This document shows, piece after piece, positions 43,382-52,642 of a stretch of 64,000 nucleotides of DNA. Both the position numbers and the translations under genes were made by a program. Origin of the DNA: Merdiplasma sp964643295 (GTDB lineage: Bacteria; Bacillota; Clostridia; Lachnospirales; Lachnospiraceae); the NCBI GenBank assembly GCA_964643295.1, contig CAZXSN010000004.1, forward strand, positions 29,378 to 93,377. The letters run 5' to 3'. The notes below the pieces were generated by a model. That model was not told the DNA's origin. It did not search any database and saw only the letters and a list, made by a program, of their open reading frames with translations. How positions within the stretch are numbered: position 1 is the first letter of the stretch; each line of letters starts with the position of its first letter.

Positions 43382-44271
43382 AGCTGCTCCTCCTTTTCCG
43401 ACCGCAGAGAGATGATCATATAGATGCCGGCGAAAACGCATAGGATCACGAAGCCGACGACCGAGACCGCTGCCGCCTGCCCGGATTTCCCGTTATAGAA
43501 GGACAGCTTATACAGGTAGGTCGCCAGAGTGTGCGTCATGTCTGCGGGATCGCCTTTGGTGATCGTCCAGATGATCGGGAACGAATTGAATACATAGATG
43601 ATGTTTAAAACCGTAGATACGGTCAGGCTCGGCTTTAACAGCGGAATTGTGATCAGCCGCAGCTTCTGCCAGAAACCGGCGCCGTCGATATCGGCAGCCT
43701 CGTAGTAGGCATTGTCAATGCTCTGCAGTCCGGACAGGACACAGAACGTGACAAACGGGAACGTGACGAAGATGCCGATCCAGCACTCCCAGGCGAAATA
43801 GGAGGCGGCGTTGGGCGTCCAGTTGATATAGTTTTTAATGAGGCCAAGCTTGGACAAAAGGACGTTTAAGGAACCGTAATCGGCGTTGAGAATGTACTTC
43901 CAGATCACAGACTGGATGATTAAGGATGTGGCCCAGGGGAATACCACGATGGCCCGCACGATCTTGCGCCCGAAAAATTCCTGATTCAGCACCATGGCGA
44001 TAATGAAGCCCAACACCGTGGAAAAGCCGACGACCGACAATGTCCAGACGAAGGTGTTCTGCAGCGTATGCCAGAAAGTGGACGAGGCAAAGATCGCCTT
44101 GAAATTCTCAAAGTTGTTGAATCCCTTGATCACACCTGCCCGTGTGATTTTCGACATGGACAGCTGAAACACGGTGATGATCGGGATCAGGATCATGACT
44201 GCCATTAAGGCCATGCTGGGAAGCATCCACAGATAGGGTTCTGTTTTTTTCAGCACACGGTGTTTTTTCAT
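43378..44271 (-). CDS. Sugar ABC transporter permease (MalF type)
   Basis: Membrane permease of 297 residues, six helices. The EAA loop reads EAADIDGAGFWQKLRLITIP. The segment FNSFPIIWTITKGDPADMTH is the family motif near the C-terminus. GGGAGGAGACAGC precedes AUG 44271. It lies downstream of a terminator-like hairpin that separates it from the binding-protein gene, which would lower its level relative to the binding protein. Confidence 0.94.
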   Translation of the reverse strand: MKKHRVLKKTEPYLWMLPSMALMAVMILIPIITVFQLSMSKITRAGVIKGFNNFENFKAIFASSTFWHTLQNTFVWTLSVVGFSTVLGFIIAMVLNQEFFGRKIVRAIVVFPWATSLIIQSVIWKYILNADYGSLNVLLSKLGLIKNYINWTPNAASYFAWECWIGIFVTFPFVTFCVLSGLQSIDNAYYEAADIDGAGFWQKLRLITIPLLKPSLTVSTVLNIIYVFNSFPIIWTITKGDPADMTHTLATYLYKLSFYNGKSGQAAAVSVVGFVILCVFAGIYMIISLRSEKEEQL

Positions 44272-44368
44272 GCTGTCTCCTCCCTCCCTTCAGGTAAGTG
44301 CTAAGAATATTTTGCGGACGGGAAAACTGCCTGGATGCGGGCGGCAGACTGCCCCCGGCGGGCTGTTA

Positions 44369-44402
44369 GTTAAAAAGGGGCCGGATTGTGTCCAGCCCCT
44401 TT
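44369..44402 (-). terminator. Intra-operon attenuating terminator
   Basis: AAAGGGGC (44374-44381) and GCCCCTTT (44395-44402) pair with a 13-base loop. On the minus strand TTTTTTAAC follows. It sits between the binding-protein and permease genes, the usual way for importers to make more binding protein than permease. Confidence 0.85.
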
Positions 44403-44441
44403 GTCAGGCCTCATCGCGTATGATTTACCGCTTCACGGGGA

Positions 44442-45719
44442 CTATTCCGCGAGGGAGACAATCTCCTCCTGCAGCGCATCCAGCGTCTCCTGGGCATCCG
44501 CGCCCTGGCAGATCTGCTGTTCCGCATTGATAACACCCTGTTTCACATCGTTCCATTCCGGTTTGGACGCCGGATAGAAGTTGCAGGAAGCGAGCATGTC
44601 GCAGAAGGTGGCGAAGTATTCGCTGTTGCCCTGTGCGGAGCCGTCACCCTTGGTGTATTTGTCAGCACTCTCAGCCAAAATTTCTCCGGAATCCGTGGTT
44701 ACCGGCAGGAAGCCCTCGAATACCATGTATTCGGAATAGGTCTCCGCATCATAGAAAGCATCGAAGAACTTGCTGATCGCAGCGGTACGGGCATCCTGAT
44801 CCGGGGCATCCTCATCGACGAAAGCCATCAGACGGTCGCAGACACCCATCTGTACGGATTCGTTGCCGCCGTTGGTGGGCATCGGTGCCACGCCGAAGTT
44901 GATGTCAGCAGCGATGTCATAGAGGTTGCAGGGGCCTAAGATCATCGCCAGGGAACCGGCTGCGAACGCATCCTGCTGCGGATACCTAGTCTCGGTATAC
45001 GGATCTGCCGTGCAGTAGCCGGAATCGATGAGCTTCTTCATGAATTCCACCGCTTCTACGTTGGCCGCGCTGTTTAAGGCCCAATCGCCGTTCTCATCCA
45101 CAAAGCCGCCGCCGTTGTTCCAGGTGTAGTAGGAGAAGGCCGCCTGCCCTTCATCGGTGGAGATATCCAGGCTCCACGGAACAATGTTCTCATCGTAGGC
45201 CTTGATCTTTTCGCAGGCATCCAGCACTTCATCCCAGGTCGTCGGGACTTCCGCTCCGGCTGCTTCCAGGATGTCCTTGTTGTAGAACAGGGCACGCGCG
45301 GAGGCCAGAATCGGCAGCGCCCATACAGTGCCGTCGATTTCGTTCGCATTCCAGAAGCTCGGCAGAATCTTGGCCTTCAGCTCTTCGGAGGTGTAGTCTT
45401 CCGCCGGCATCAGCAGATCGTCCGCGACATAGTCGGCAAAGGTGTCGATGTTGAGAATATCGGGCGCCTGGTTCGTGGAGATCCGGGTGTTCACGACGGT
45501 GTAAAGGTCATTCCAGGAAACGATCTCGATGTTTAAGTCGATGTCCGGGTTCGCGTCTTCAAACTTGCTCTCGAACTGCGGCCACCACTCCTGGGTATGA
45601 TCCCCGTACTGGGAGATGATCACGTCCAGGACGACTTTGTCTCCGCCCTCAGCGAAAGAGGTCGTTGTCAGCCCCATCACCATGCAAAGGGAAAGAGCGA
45701 CTGCAAGAAATTTTTTCAT
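44442..45719 (-). CDS. Extracellular sugar-binding protein
   Basis: Family 1 solute-binding protein, 425 residues. The signal peptide MKKFLAVALSLCMVMGLTTTSFAEGG lacks a lipobox cysteine at the right place, and AxA cleavage after TSFA is likely, so it is probably released or wall-held rather than lipid-anchored. Family motifs include VPTTWDEVLDACEKI and AFAAGSLAMILGPC. The reading frame is open 43 codons upstream, but AAGGAGG precedes AUG 45719. Its promoter region holds AraC-type direct repeats and a palindrome. Confidence 0.93.
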   Translation of the reverse strand: MKKFLAVALSLCMVMGLTTTSFAEGGDKVVLDVIISQYGDHTQEWWPQFESKFEDANPDIDLNIEIVSWNDLYTVVNTRISTNQAPDILNIDTFADYVADDLLMPAEDYTSEELKAKILPSFWNANEIDGTVWALPILASARALFYNKDILEAAGAEVPTTWDEVLDACEKIKAYDENIVPWSLDISTDEGQAAFSYYTWNNGGGFVDENGDWALNSAANVEAVEFMKKLIDSGYCTADPYTETRYPQQDAFAAGSLAMILGPCNLYDIAADINFGVAPMPTNGGNESVQMGVCDRLMAFVDEDAPDQDARTAAISKFFDAFYDAETYSEYMVFEGFLPVTTDSGEILAESADKYTKGDGSAQGNSEYFATFCDMLASCNFYPASKPEWNDVKQGVINAEQQICQGADAQETLDALQEEIVSLAE

Positions 45720-45798
45720 GTTGTAAAAACCCTCCTTTTTCATTGAATATTTTTTGTGCGGAGTTTCCATTCGTTTTAGGAAGACCGCACACCGGAGA

Positions 45799-45896
45799 TT
45801 GTGAAAATTCACAAAATCAGCTCGGTGTTTATCATTATACTTGTTCAATGTGCGAAAAAATAGGGGGAAACGTACAGAAGATAGTAAAATCGTACA
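45799..45896 (-). promoter_or_regulatory. Control region of the third importer
   Basis: On the minus strand a -10 box TATAAT lies at 45834-45839 with no good -35 box. CGTACA occurs at 45871-45876 and 45891-45896, direct repeats 20 bp apart placed where an AraC-type activator would bind. Downstream of the -10, TTGTGAA-AA-TTCACAA (45799-45814) is a perfect 7+7 inverted repeat suited to a repressor. Confidence 0.6.
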
Positions 45897-45940
45897 TTTT
45901 ATGAAAAAAATTACAAATAGTCACAAAAGCTTAAGAAACC

Positions 45941-46822
45941 TTACGGCTGCGCATCCGCAGATCCGGTGAGATTCTCCCGGAAGGTTTTGCGGTAGGCGCT
46001 GGGCGTGGTGCCGGTTGCGGAGCGGAATACCTTGGAGAAGTAGTTGTAGTCCCCGATCCCGACCTCCTCGGCGATGGCGGATACCGGCTTGTCGCTTTGC
46101 ACGAGCAGTGTTTTGGCGGCTTCTATGCGCCGCTGCGTGATCAGGCAGACCAGAGTCTTTCCCCCGGAGAGTTCCCGGGAGAGCTGGCACAATTTCGTGC
46201 GCCCGATGTGCAGGTGCTCAGAGAGGGAGGCCAGAGAGATCTTTTCCGTATAGTGTTTGTCGATGTAGAGTTCGAGCCTCTGCAGGTCGGTCAGTTCCGC
46301 CGAAAGGATCATCTCCTTCTGACAGATATAGGCGGTGAGCGCCCGCAGGATGTCCTGATAGGCGGCAAGCTGCGCGGGGGAATAGCGGTGAAACAGGAAA
46401 AACAGCCGGTGCAGGTTTCCCCGTTCCTCATCCTTCATCCAGGTAAGAGTATGCAGTGTATTCTCCCATTGTTTATCCGCAGGGGTGTCGTCCAGGAACT
46501 GTCCATAGATTAAGTAGGCGAGAGTTTCCTGCGCAGCGCTACTTCGGATGGGGAAAACGGTCTCGCAGATTCCTAAGTGGCAGCGGTACGCGTAGAATTC
46601 TTCCCCCAGACTGGCGCATGTTCGCACCGCCCTCCTGTCGCATTCGATGCAGCGGGCCTGTCCGCCTGGCAGCGTATGGACATACTCGCAGAAGGGAGCA
46701 TGGTCGGTGGTCACACGGATGTCATGCCCGTCGGTGTCGAGAATGTTCGCATGAATCCCGGTCAGAGTGTAAAGACTGGAGAGGAGCTTTAACAGCTGCT
46801 CATGGTCAAAAAGGACGTTCAT
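45941..46822 (-). CDS. AraC-family regulator with PocR sensor domain
   Basis: Transcriptional regulator of 293 residues. Residues 5-140 match the PocR domain: a PAS-like fold with the Cys pattern CEYVHTL..RCIECDRRAV..CASLG..YRCHLGI. This domain is known for sensing small hydrophobic or redox ligands. The C-terminal 95 residues are the double helix-turn-helix (ISLASLSEHLHIGRTKLCQL and VSAIAEEVGIGDYNYFSKVF). AGGAGGCAGACT precedes AUG 46822. It is transcribed in the same direction and upstream of the importer, and likely acts at the CGTACA repeats. Confidence 0.92.
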   Translation of the reverse strand: MNVLFDHEQLLKLLSSLYTLTGIHANILDTDGHDIRVTTDHAPFCEYVHTLPGGQARCIECDRRAVRTCASLGEEFYAYRCHLGICETVFPIRSSAAQETLAYLIYGQFLDDTPADKQWENTLHTLTWMKDEERGNLHRLFFLFHRYSPAQLAAYQDILRALTAYICQKEMILSAELTDLQRLELYIDKHYTEKISLASLSEHLHIGRTKLCQLSRELSGGKTLVCLITQRRIEAAKTLLVQSDKPVSAIAEEVGIGDYNYFSKVFRSATGTTPSAYRKTFRENLTGSADAQP

Positions 46823-47149
46823 AGTCTGCCTCCTGTTTTTTAAGCGAAATCGCTGCGCGGTGGGATCCCTGATTGGATCGCTTTAAGAGATACTACCACA
46901 CAAGGAAAGAAAAATCCACGGGGTTTCAAGGGCGGAGGCGGTAAAGAGCCGGAGCAAAGCCTGTCTTTCAGTTCATTTCCCTAGCTTTTTCCGGCAGCTT
47001 TTGTGCTTTCGAAAAACCCGCCTCTTAAATTCTTTAAGGGTTTCCCGCTTCCCGAAGAAATGGGAACTGCCGTATCCATGGTTTGAGAGAATTGGAAAAG
47101 AGTTTAAAAAAGAACCCGCTGGGCGGAAAATTTGGGAAAATGGTTAGAA

Positions 47150-47221
47150 TTGACAAATCAAAAATGCGGGTGGTATAATCAAAATGTATTAGAATCCTGC
47201 ACAGTATTGTGCAGTATTGTG
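47150..47221 (+). promoter_or_regulatory. Promoter and operator of the deacetylase-like gene
   Basis: TTGACA (47150-47155) and TATAAT (47174-47179) are spaced by 18 bp, a near-consensus promoter. About 20 bp later comes GCACA-GTAT-TGTGC (47199-47212), overlapping an exact tandem 10-bp repeat CAGTATTGTG (47202-47221). This arrangement looks like a repressor site. The rest of the gap 46823-47286 has no gene. Confidence 0.75.
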
Positions 47222-47286
47222 AAAAATCAACAAATGAACAATTTACGGATTCGATGATTTGAAAAGAACCATCACGAGGTACCAGT

Positions 47287-49224
47287 ATGGCCAATACGGA
47301 ACAGTTTATCTTAAACATCGTTCACCGCCCGGAGATGGTGCCGGAGTACGCCGAGAAGGTGACCGGTCATGGACAGGCGGAAGATTTGGGACGCAAGGCG
47401 CTTCTTCAGGAAAGCCTGGACATTTTTAAGATTCAGCAGGAGTGTGCCCACAAAAACGGACTGAAGACAACGATTCAAATGACATATGCCAGCCTGTTTA
47501 ACGACGAGGCAGTCGAGCTTGCCAGGCGGGATCATGAGCTTTACGGGGATGAGATCGGTCTTACCCTGCTGGGACTGCCCTGCAGGGAGTTTCGGGAAAA
47601 GTATCAGACGAAGGATTTCTGCATCTGGATGTTCTCCATGGAGGATAAAAAGGCCATCGTGCAGGATGTCTTCGAGAAATTTTATGACCGCTTCGGGTTT
47701 TATCCGGAGTCCACCGGTTCCTACTATCTGGATGCCGATCTGATCAACTACATCAAAGAGCGGTATCCTTCTGTGAAGTGCGCGGTGGCGACCTGCTGGG
47801 AGGAAGGCCCCAAGGCGTATCACACCTGCAATAACAGCTGGTATACTTTTATGGACGGCGGTCCCTGGGCACCCTGGATCCCTTCTAAGGCAAACACCCA
47901 CGCGCCTGCGGCATGCAAGGAGGAGGATTCCGGCATTGTGGCGATTCCTCATCTGAGCCGGGATCTGATCGCCTGCTATGACGGGAACGGTTCCAACTTC
48001 GGCACCCATCCGCAGAATGTGCTGCGCGGGATGATCTATGACACCAAGACCTGGGAATACCCGTATCTTTACAACTTAATCGACCAGTACCGCTATCAGG
48101 CAAAATTCAATGACGGATACGCTTACAACATGATGTTTGTGGGACCCGGGTGGATGAACAAGATGGGCCGCTGGGAGGCTCCCTATGAGCTTTTGAAAAA
48201 ATCCTACGAGGATGGCTGCGCCTACTACGGAAAGCTGAAAAAGGAAGGCCGTCTGATCGACATGACGATGAGCGAGTTCGCGGATTACTACCGACAGAAA
48301 AAGACCTACACCCAGCCGGAGTGTGCGCTGTGGCGCGATATCCTCTACGGCAGCAAGAAACAGGTCTTCTGGTACTGCGATCCCTATCTGAGAGCCTGCG
48401 TCAACATGGATCAGGGCGGAGCGATCGTTGATCTGCGCCCCTATGCGGCGAAACTGCCCTGGCCGGTAGGGATCGGCACAGCGCATGTGCAGGATGCGAG
48501 CTATCCGTTTTTGATTCAGGAGAAATACCGAGCCGGTTATTTCACCCACTATGCGGGGGAGGGAACCGTGCGCAGCGCTAAGATCTGCCATAACGGCGAG
48601 GAGATTGATCTGTGCCTGTGCCGCACGAAGGCCCATTTCTCCTGTGAAAAGACGGCAGATAACGAACAGGAAAATGTATCTGCGGACGAGGACAGGGAAA
48701 AAACAGGGGAAGGCAGGGAAACATCTGCGGCGCGGGGAAGCGTTGAGCGAGTGCTCACACTGGATCCCGTAGACCTGGAATTCTCCGATTTGAAACTGAA
48801 GCTGCAGACTCGACTTGCGTTCCCGGAAGGAAGCGGCGTGATTCGAATCGAGCGCAGGGTTCTTGCGATGAGCGATCCGGCTGCCGATGTGACGATCAAC
48901 GAATACATGGTGGGCTGCTACGGCACCACCGAGTATCCGGAGGATATGAGCAGTCTGACGCTCTCTGCTGAAAAGGACGGGCAGTGCACTTCCCTTCCAT
49001 ATGAATACCGCTGCTGCGAGGTGGCTTTGGAAGGAGCCGACAAAGTAAGCTGCAAACTGCCGCCGATTCAGACGCTGGTGTCGATGCGCTGTGAAGGAAG
49101 CGAAAAACAGGGGTATTTCAAGGAAGGCTACGCGTTCAGTCCCATGTTTACGCTGGGATTTACCGGGAAACTTCACGAGAAGGAGGTGTTCACCACATGG
49201 CTCAGTCTGGAAAAGGCAGATTAA
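47287..49224 (+). CDS. Large protein with polysaccharide-deacetylase-like fold
   Basis: A 645-residue cytoplasmic protein not confidently assigned. The N-terminal half (1-350) resembles the DUF3863/NodB-like deacetylase barrel: IVHRPEMVPEY, DEAVELARRDHELYGDEIGL and FGFYPESTGSYYLDADLINY. The C-terminal half is beta-rich with a charged low-complexity insert around 455-485 (many Glu, Asp, Asn). No signal peptide is present. A strong promoter with an operator precedes it. The end overlaps the start of the small zinc-ribbon gene by 28 bp in another frame. Its role in glycan deacetylation or hydrolysis is inferred only from fold. Confidence 0.65.
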   Translation: MANTEQFILNIVHRPEMVPEYAEKVTGHGQAEDLGRKALLQESLDIFKIQQECAHKNGLKTTIQMTYASLFNDEAVELARRDHELYGDEIGLTLLGLPCREFREKYQTKDFCIWMFSMEDKKAIVQDVFEKFYDRFGFYPESTGSYYLDADLINYIKERYPSVKCAVATCWEEGPKAYHTCNNSWYTFMDGGPWAPWIPSKANTHAPAACKEEDSGIVAIPHLSRDLIACYDGNGSNFGTHPQNVLRGMIYDTKTWEYPYLYNLIDQYRYQAKFNDGYAYNMMFVGPGWMNKMGRWEAPYELLKKSYEDGCAYYGKLKKEGRLIDMTMSEFADYYRQKKTYTQPECALWRDILYGSKKQVFWYCDPYLRACVNMDQGGAIVDLRPYAAKLPWPVGIGTAHVQDASYPFLIQEKYRAGYFTHYAGEGTVRSAKICHNGEEIDLCLCRTKAHFSCEKTADNEQENVSADEDREKTGEGRETSAARGSVERVLTLDPVDLEFSDLKLKLQTRLAFPEGSGVIRIERRVLAMSDPAADVTINEYMVGCYGTTEYPEDMSSLTLSAEKDGQCTSLPYEYRCCEVALEGADKVSCKLPPIQTLVSMRCEGSEKQGYFKEGYAFSPMFTLGFTGKLHEKEVFTTWLSLEKAD

Positions 49225-49427
49225 ATTACCGCTGTCCCTCCTGTTTCATGCGGGATCTGGACATCGATATGTTTTATGACAAAGAGAAAAAGGAGTACTA
49301 CTGTATCCGCTGCCAGTACGTGGGCACGGAGGAGGATGTGCTTCAGAAAAACGAGACGGCGAGGTTTCGCTACCGGGACATGATGAGACGCTTTTCCATG
49401 GAAGACTTCGAAAACTTTGAGGACTAA
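49197..49427 (+). CDS. Small zinc-ribbon protein
   Basis: A 76-residue protein with two CxxC knuckles, CPSC at 13-16 and CIRC at 36-39. They lie 20 residues apart, a classical zinc ribbon as in small nucleic-acid-binding or regulatory proteins. The C-terminal half is acidic and helical (YRDMMRRFSMEDFENFED). AGAAGGAGGTGTTCACCAC precedes AUG 49197, inside the end of the upstream gene, so it is translationally linked to it. Function unknown. Confidence 0.78.
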   Translation: MAQSGKGRLNYRCPSCFMRDLDIDMFYDKEKKEYYCIRCQYVGTEEDVLQKNETARFRYRDMMRRFSMEDFENFED

Positions 49428-49565
49428 AAGCCTTTCAGGCACCCGTAGGAGTCTTTTGCTGCCCTTGGGGAGAAACTGTTCACGGTTACCTGATAAGACT
49501 GGGTATGACAGACGGTGAGGGAGCACCTGCAGTGAGTTAGGTTTACGGGCGATGGGAGGATGGGC

Positions 49566-50096
49566 ATGAGAAACCGGATCACGGACATGGATCTTTCCAG
49601 CCTTGTGGAGGTAGAGCGCTGCGGCGGGGTGTTTTAATCAAGGGGAACAGAAAAGTGCCATGGAGATCCTGCGCAGGCGGTCTACTGGTATACAGAAGAG
49701 ATGCTGGCCGTATGCAGACGGGAGGATCTGATGCCGCAGATGGCGGCGCCGGGAAACGAACTTTCCAACGGACTTTTGTGGATGCACGGGAAGGTTCCCA
49801 ACTACCGCAATATCGCTGCTTTGTCAGTGCCGGTTTACGGGCAGTGCAGTTTTCTGCGCGACGTACTGCAGTTGGTCTGCGGGATACCACAAGGATTGGG
49901 AGCGGGCTTTTGCTGCTGGGAATCTGTGTTGCTTCCGGTGCCGGGCAGCGAATGGGCGAGTCCGCAGGCCATCGCTTACATGAATGAGAAAGGTCCCGGA
50001 GGCAACGAGTGGGCCAATCAGGCGCTGTTCGATTATGCGGACAATGCGCTTCCCGCGCTGGAGGTGATCCGCGAATTCGCCTGTTTCGGCGAATGA
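49566..50096 (+). pseudogene. Decayed GH53 galactanase gene
   Basis: Pieces of a GH53 enzyme in order but with deletions and stops. The N-terminus MRNRITDMDLSSLVEVERCG (49566 on) matches the family start DxSSLxExExxG, then hits a stop at 49637. After a missing stretch the frame from about 49659 gives HGDPAQAVYWYTEEML, then APGNELSNGLLWMHG, the acid/base block. The end has GAGFCCWESVLLPVPGSEW and WANQALFDYADNALPALEV, the C-terminal family motif. The region with the nucleophile strand is missing. The ribosome site before 49566 is still good. It is a different subtype from the intact enzyme at 6809-7840. Confidence 0.85.
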
Positions 50097-50229
50097 TCCG
50101 GATGATTTTTCCTTACCTGTTCTGAACATAAGTCTTACGCAGAAGCTGTGGGGCTTTTGGGCGCACGGACAGACTTTACCCGCATCCGGTGTTAGAATGC
50201 TTAATCGAAAGGAAAGAAGGGAGAAGCCA

Positions 50230-51009
50230 ATGAGCAGTACAGATGGCAGACGGCTGGTGACCTGGGCTACGCCGAGTTTCAGCGCCGATGGGCTGAAGAA
50301 TTTTGCCTGTGTCATGATGCTTCTCTATTCGGTAGGAGTAATCGTGATCGAGCGGGGTCTCATTCACATTGATCAGTATACACAGCAGGAGCTGTCGGAT
50401 GCTCTGTCCGCGGATTCCAGACTGATGAATTACGCTGGCTGGGGATCTGTGCTGGAACTGATGGTGGGAATGGCGCTTCCGCTGTTTGCTTTTCTGCTGG
50501 TCGAGGGCTTTTTCAATACTTCCAGTTTCAGCAAATATTTCGCGAGAATCGGGATTCTTGCCCTGATCAGTGAAATCCCCTATGACCTGGCGATGCGGGG
50601 GAAACTGTTTGATTTTTACAGTCAGAATCCTGTTTTCTCCATGGCCGTGTGTCTGGTCATGCTCTACTGTCTGCGGATCTGCAGGCGGCTGAAGGGATTT
50701 GCAGCGGTTTTAGGTCAGGTGCTCACGGTGATCGGTGCACTGCTGTGGGTGATGCTTCTGCGGGCGGATTTTGGCCTTGTCATTGTTTTGCTGGTGGCGG
50801 ATTTTTATATTTTCTATGCCCGCAACGTGATCAAGACAATACTGGGGATTCTGATCAGTCTGATGTATGTGACGGGGCCGCTGTCTTTCTACGGCGTGTG
50901 GTGCTATACCGGAGAGCGCAAGGACAGGATCCCTAAGTATGTCTATTATGCGTTCTATCCGGCGCATCTGCTCGCGCTTTGGCTGCTTACGCGATTTTTA
51001 CCGGCCTGA
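50230..51009 (+). CDS. TraX-family membrane protein (1)
   Basis: Integral membrane protein of 259 residues with about seven helices, named for the F-plasmid pilin acetylase TraX. Chromosomal members in Firmicutes are of unknown role. Family features are FLLVEGFFNT, ISEIPYDLAMRGKLFDF, the polar VADFYIFYARN, and the C-terminal KYVYYAFYPAHLLALW. AUG 50230 is chosen over 50197 because AAGAAGGGAG precedes it. A close paralogue lies 768 bp downstream, indicating a tandem duplication. Confidence 0.88.
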   Translation: MSSTDGRRLVTWATPSFSADGLKNFACVMMLLYSVGVIVIERGLIHIDQYTQQELSDALSADSRLMNYAGWGSVLELMVGMALPLFAFLLVEGFFNTSSFSKYFARIGILALISEIPYDLAMRGKLFDFYSQNPVFSMAVCLVMLYCLRICRRLKGFAAVLGQVLTVIGALLWVMLLRADFGLVIVLLVADFYIFYARNVIKTILGILISLMYVTGPLSFYGVWCYTGERKDRIPKYVYYAFYPAHLLALWLLTRFLPA

Positions 51010-51777
51010 TGGCGGAAACAGTCCATGCGGGACAGCCGTCTGCAGGAGTATTTTTAGCCGGTTACTGGGGAATGGTCCTCCCAGGCAGATATCTGCCCGG
51101 GGGATTTTTATTTTCGGGTGAGAGGAAAAAGATCAGAGAGAACAGCAGCTGCTTACGAAAATCTGACAGGAACAGAGTAGTTTTGGAAGGACTGGATCGC
51201 GCTGCTGCAAAAGGAACCTGGGAAACTGGAAAGCAGACTTTTACAGGAAGCTGTTCTTTGCAGCGAGAGGGAACGCAGGGGCTGCTGCGGGCGGCAGATG
51301 AGAGCTGTTTCCTTCACCCTTCTTTGTGTCTGACGGCTCTGAACAAACAGGAAGAAAAGCATCGGTATCAGGAGATGGAGGAGACGGGGGGACACGCGCT
51401 GGAAACCGGAAAATCTGTGCATCAGAGGCAAAGCTGCCCTGAAAGCCGCCGAAGCGAATGTTTGCCTGGGCGCAAGAGTAACCTTCGCAAAGCGGATTCG
51501 ATTGTGCTTTGCCAGAGCCAAGACCAGTGCTATGACGCAGCAAAGCTGCTGGCGATGACCGCGGAGATTCGGGAAACTCAGGGACAGGCAGCCGCCGCAC
51601 AGACTGTTTACCAGGAATATCAGCTTAAGTTTCCCAGTGCAACGCTGTTTCAGAAATATAGGAAAAAGTTTTGAAGATAGCGTAACCGGACGCAAAGTCT
51701 GACAGGAACCTGATTGACGAAAGTTCCGCCCGGTGTTATGATGTTTTCATCGAAGGACGGAAGGGAGACAGAAATCC
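51010..51777 (+). other. Inter-paralogue spacer with possible decayed ORF
   Basis: The 768-bp gap between the TraX paralogues holds the terminator at 51076-51114. After it, a frame up to 51674 ends AKLLAMTAEIRETQGQAAAA and VYQEYQLKFPSATLFQKY, reminiscent of a TPR-type helix pair. The rest of that frame has no coherent composition and no ribosome site. It is most likely a remnant or non-coding. Confidence 0.4.
51076..51114 (+). terminator. Intrinsic terminator of TraX (1)
   Basis: The near-perfect stem CCC-A-GGCAGATATCTGCC-C-GGG at 51079-51101 is followed by ATTTTTATTTT. Confidence 0.9.
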
Positions 51778-52551
51778 ATGAGCAATTCCGGCGGGCGGAA
51801 ACGGTCATTCCTGCCCAGTATCAGCGCAGATTTTCTGAAAAATGCCGCGTGTGTCATGATGATCCTCTATTCGGTGGGAGTGATCGTGTTTGAGCGGGGT
51901 CTGCTTCACATCGATCAGTATTCACAGGAGACTCTGTCGCAGATGCTGATGGAGAATTCCAGACTGATGAATTATGCCCTCGTGGGATCCCTGCTGGAAA
52001 TGATGGGGGGAGCGGCGCTTCCGCTTTATACTTTTCTGCTGGTGGAGGGATTTCTGCATACCTCCGATTACAGGAAGTATTTCATGAGAATCGGGATTTT
52101 CGCCGTGGCCAGTGAGATCCCCTATGATCTGGCGATGCGGGGGAAGCTGTTTGATTTCACGAGCCAGAATGCGCTTTTTTCCACGGCGGTCGCTCTGTTC
52201 ATGCTCTACTGCCTGAGAATGGCGAAGGATATGAATGGATTTAAGCGCATTCTCTGTCAGGTGGTTTCGGTTGTCGGCGCTTTGCTGTGGTCCTTCCTTC
52301 TGCGCTCGGAGTACGGGCTGGCGGTGGTTCTGCTGGTGGCCAGCTTTTATATTTTCTATGACCGTACCTTTGCCAAGTTCGTGGTAGGCGTTATCATCAG
52401 TGTGCTGTATGTGACGGGACCGTTTTCCTTCCTTCTGATCTGGGGATATTCCGGAAAGCGCAGGGATCGGATCCCCAAGTATGCCTATTATGTATTTTAT
52501 CCGCTGCAGATGCTGGTGCTGTGGGTGATCATGAGATTTGTGCCGGTCTAG
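51778..52551 (+). CDS. TraX-family membrane protein (2)
   Basis: A 257-residue paralogue of the preceding TraX protein, sharing most of the core in the same order: NAACVMMILYSVGVIVFERG, LLHIDQYSQE, FLLVEGFLHT, SEIPYDLAMRGKLFDF and RDRIPKYAYYVFYP. The N-terminal 20 residues and the loop after helix 5 differ most. GGAAGGGAGACAG precedes AUG 51778. The two genes are not in one operon, as a terminator and a 0.7-kb spacer part them. Confidence 0.88.
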   Translation: MSNSGGRKRSFLPSISADFLKNAACVMMILYSVGVIVFERGLLHIDQYSQETLSQMLMENSRLMNYALVGSLLEMMGGAALPLYTFLLVEGFLHTSDYRKYFMRIGIFAVASEIPYDLAMRGKLFDFTSQNALFSTAVALFMLYCLRMAKDMNGFKRILCQVVSVVGALLWSFLLRSEYGLAVVLLVASFYIFYDRTFAKFVVGVIISVLYVTGPFSFLLIWGYSGKRRDRIPKYAYYVFYPLQMLVLWVIMRFVPV

Positions 52552-52642
52552 GACACGTCGGATTTTTCCCGCAGACGGAAAGAGGGGTTTTCCCGGGCTT
52601 GGGGTGTCTTACAGAAAGCAGAACATACATTCAAAAAAATGG

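Noticed and set aside
50979..51674. A 231-codon frame after TraX (1)
   Set aside because: Starts inside TraX, runs through a strong terminator and has no ribosome site; only its end resembles protein, so it is listed as a remnant.
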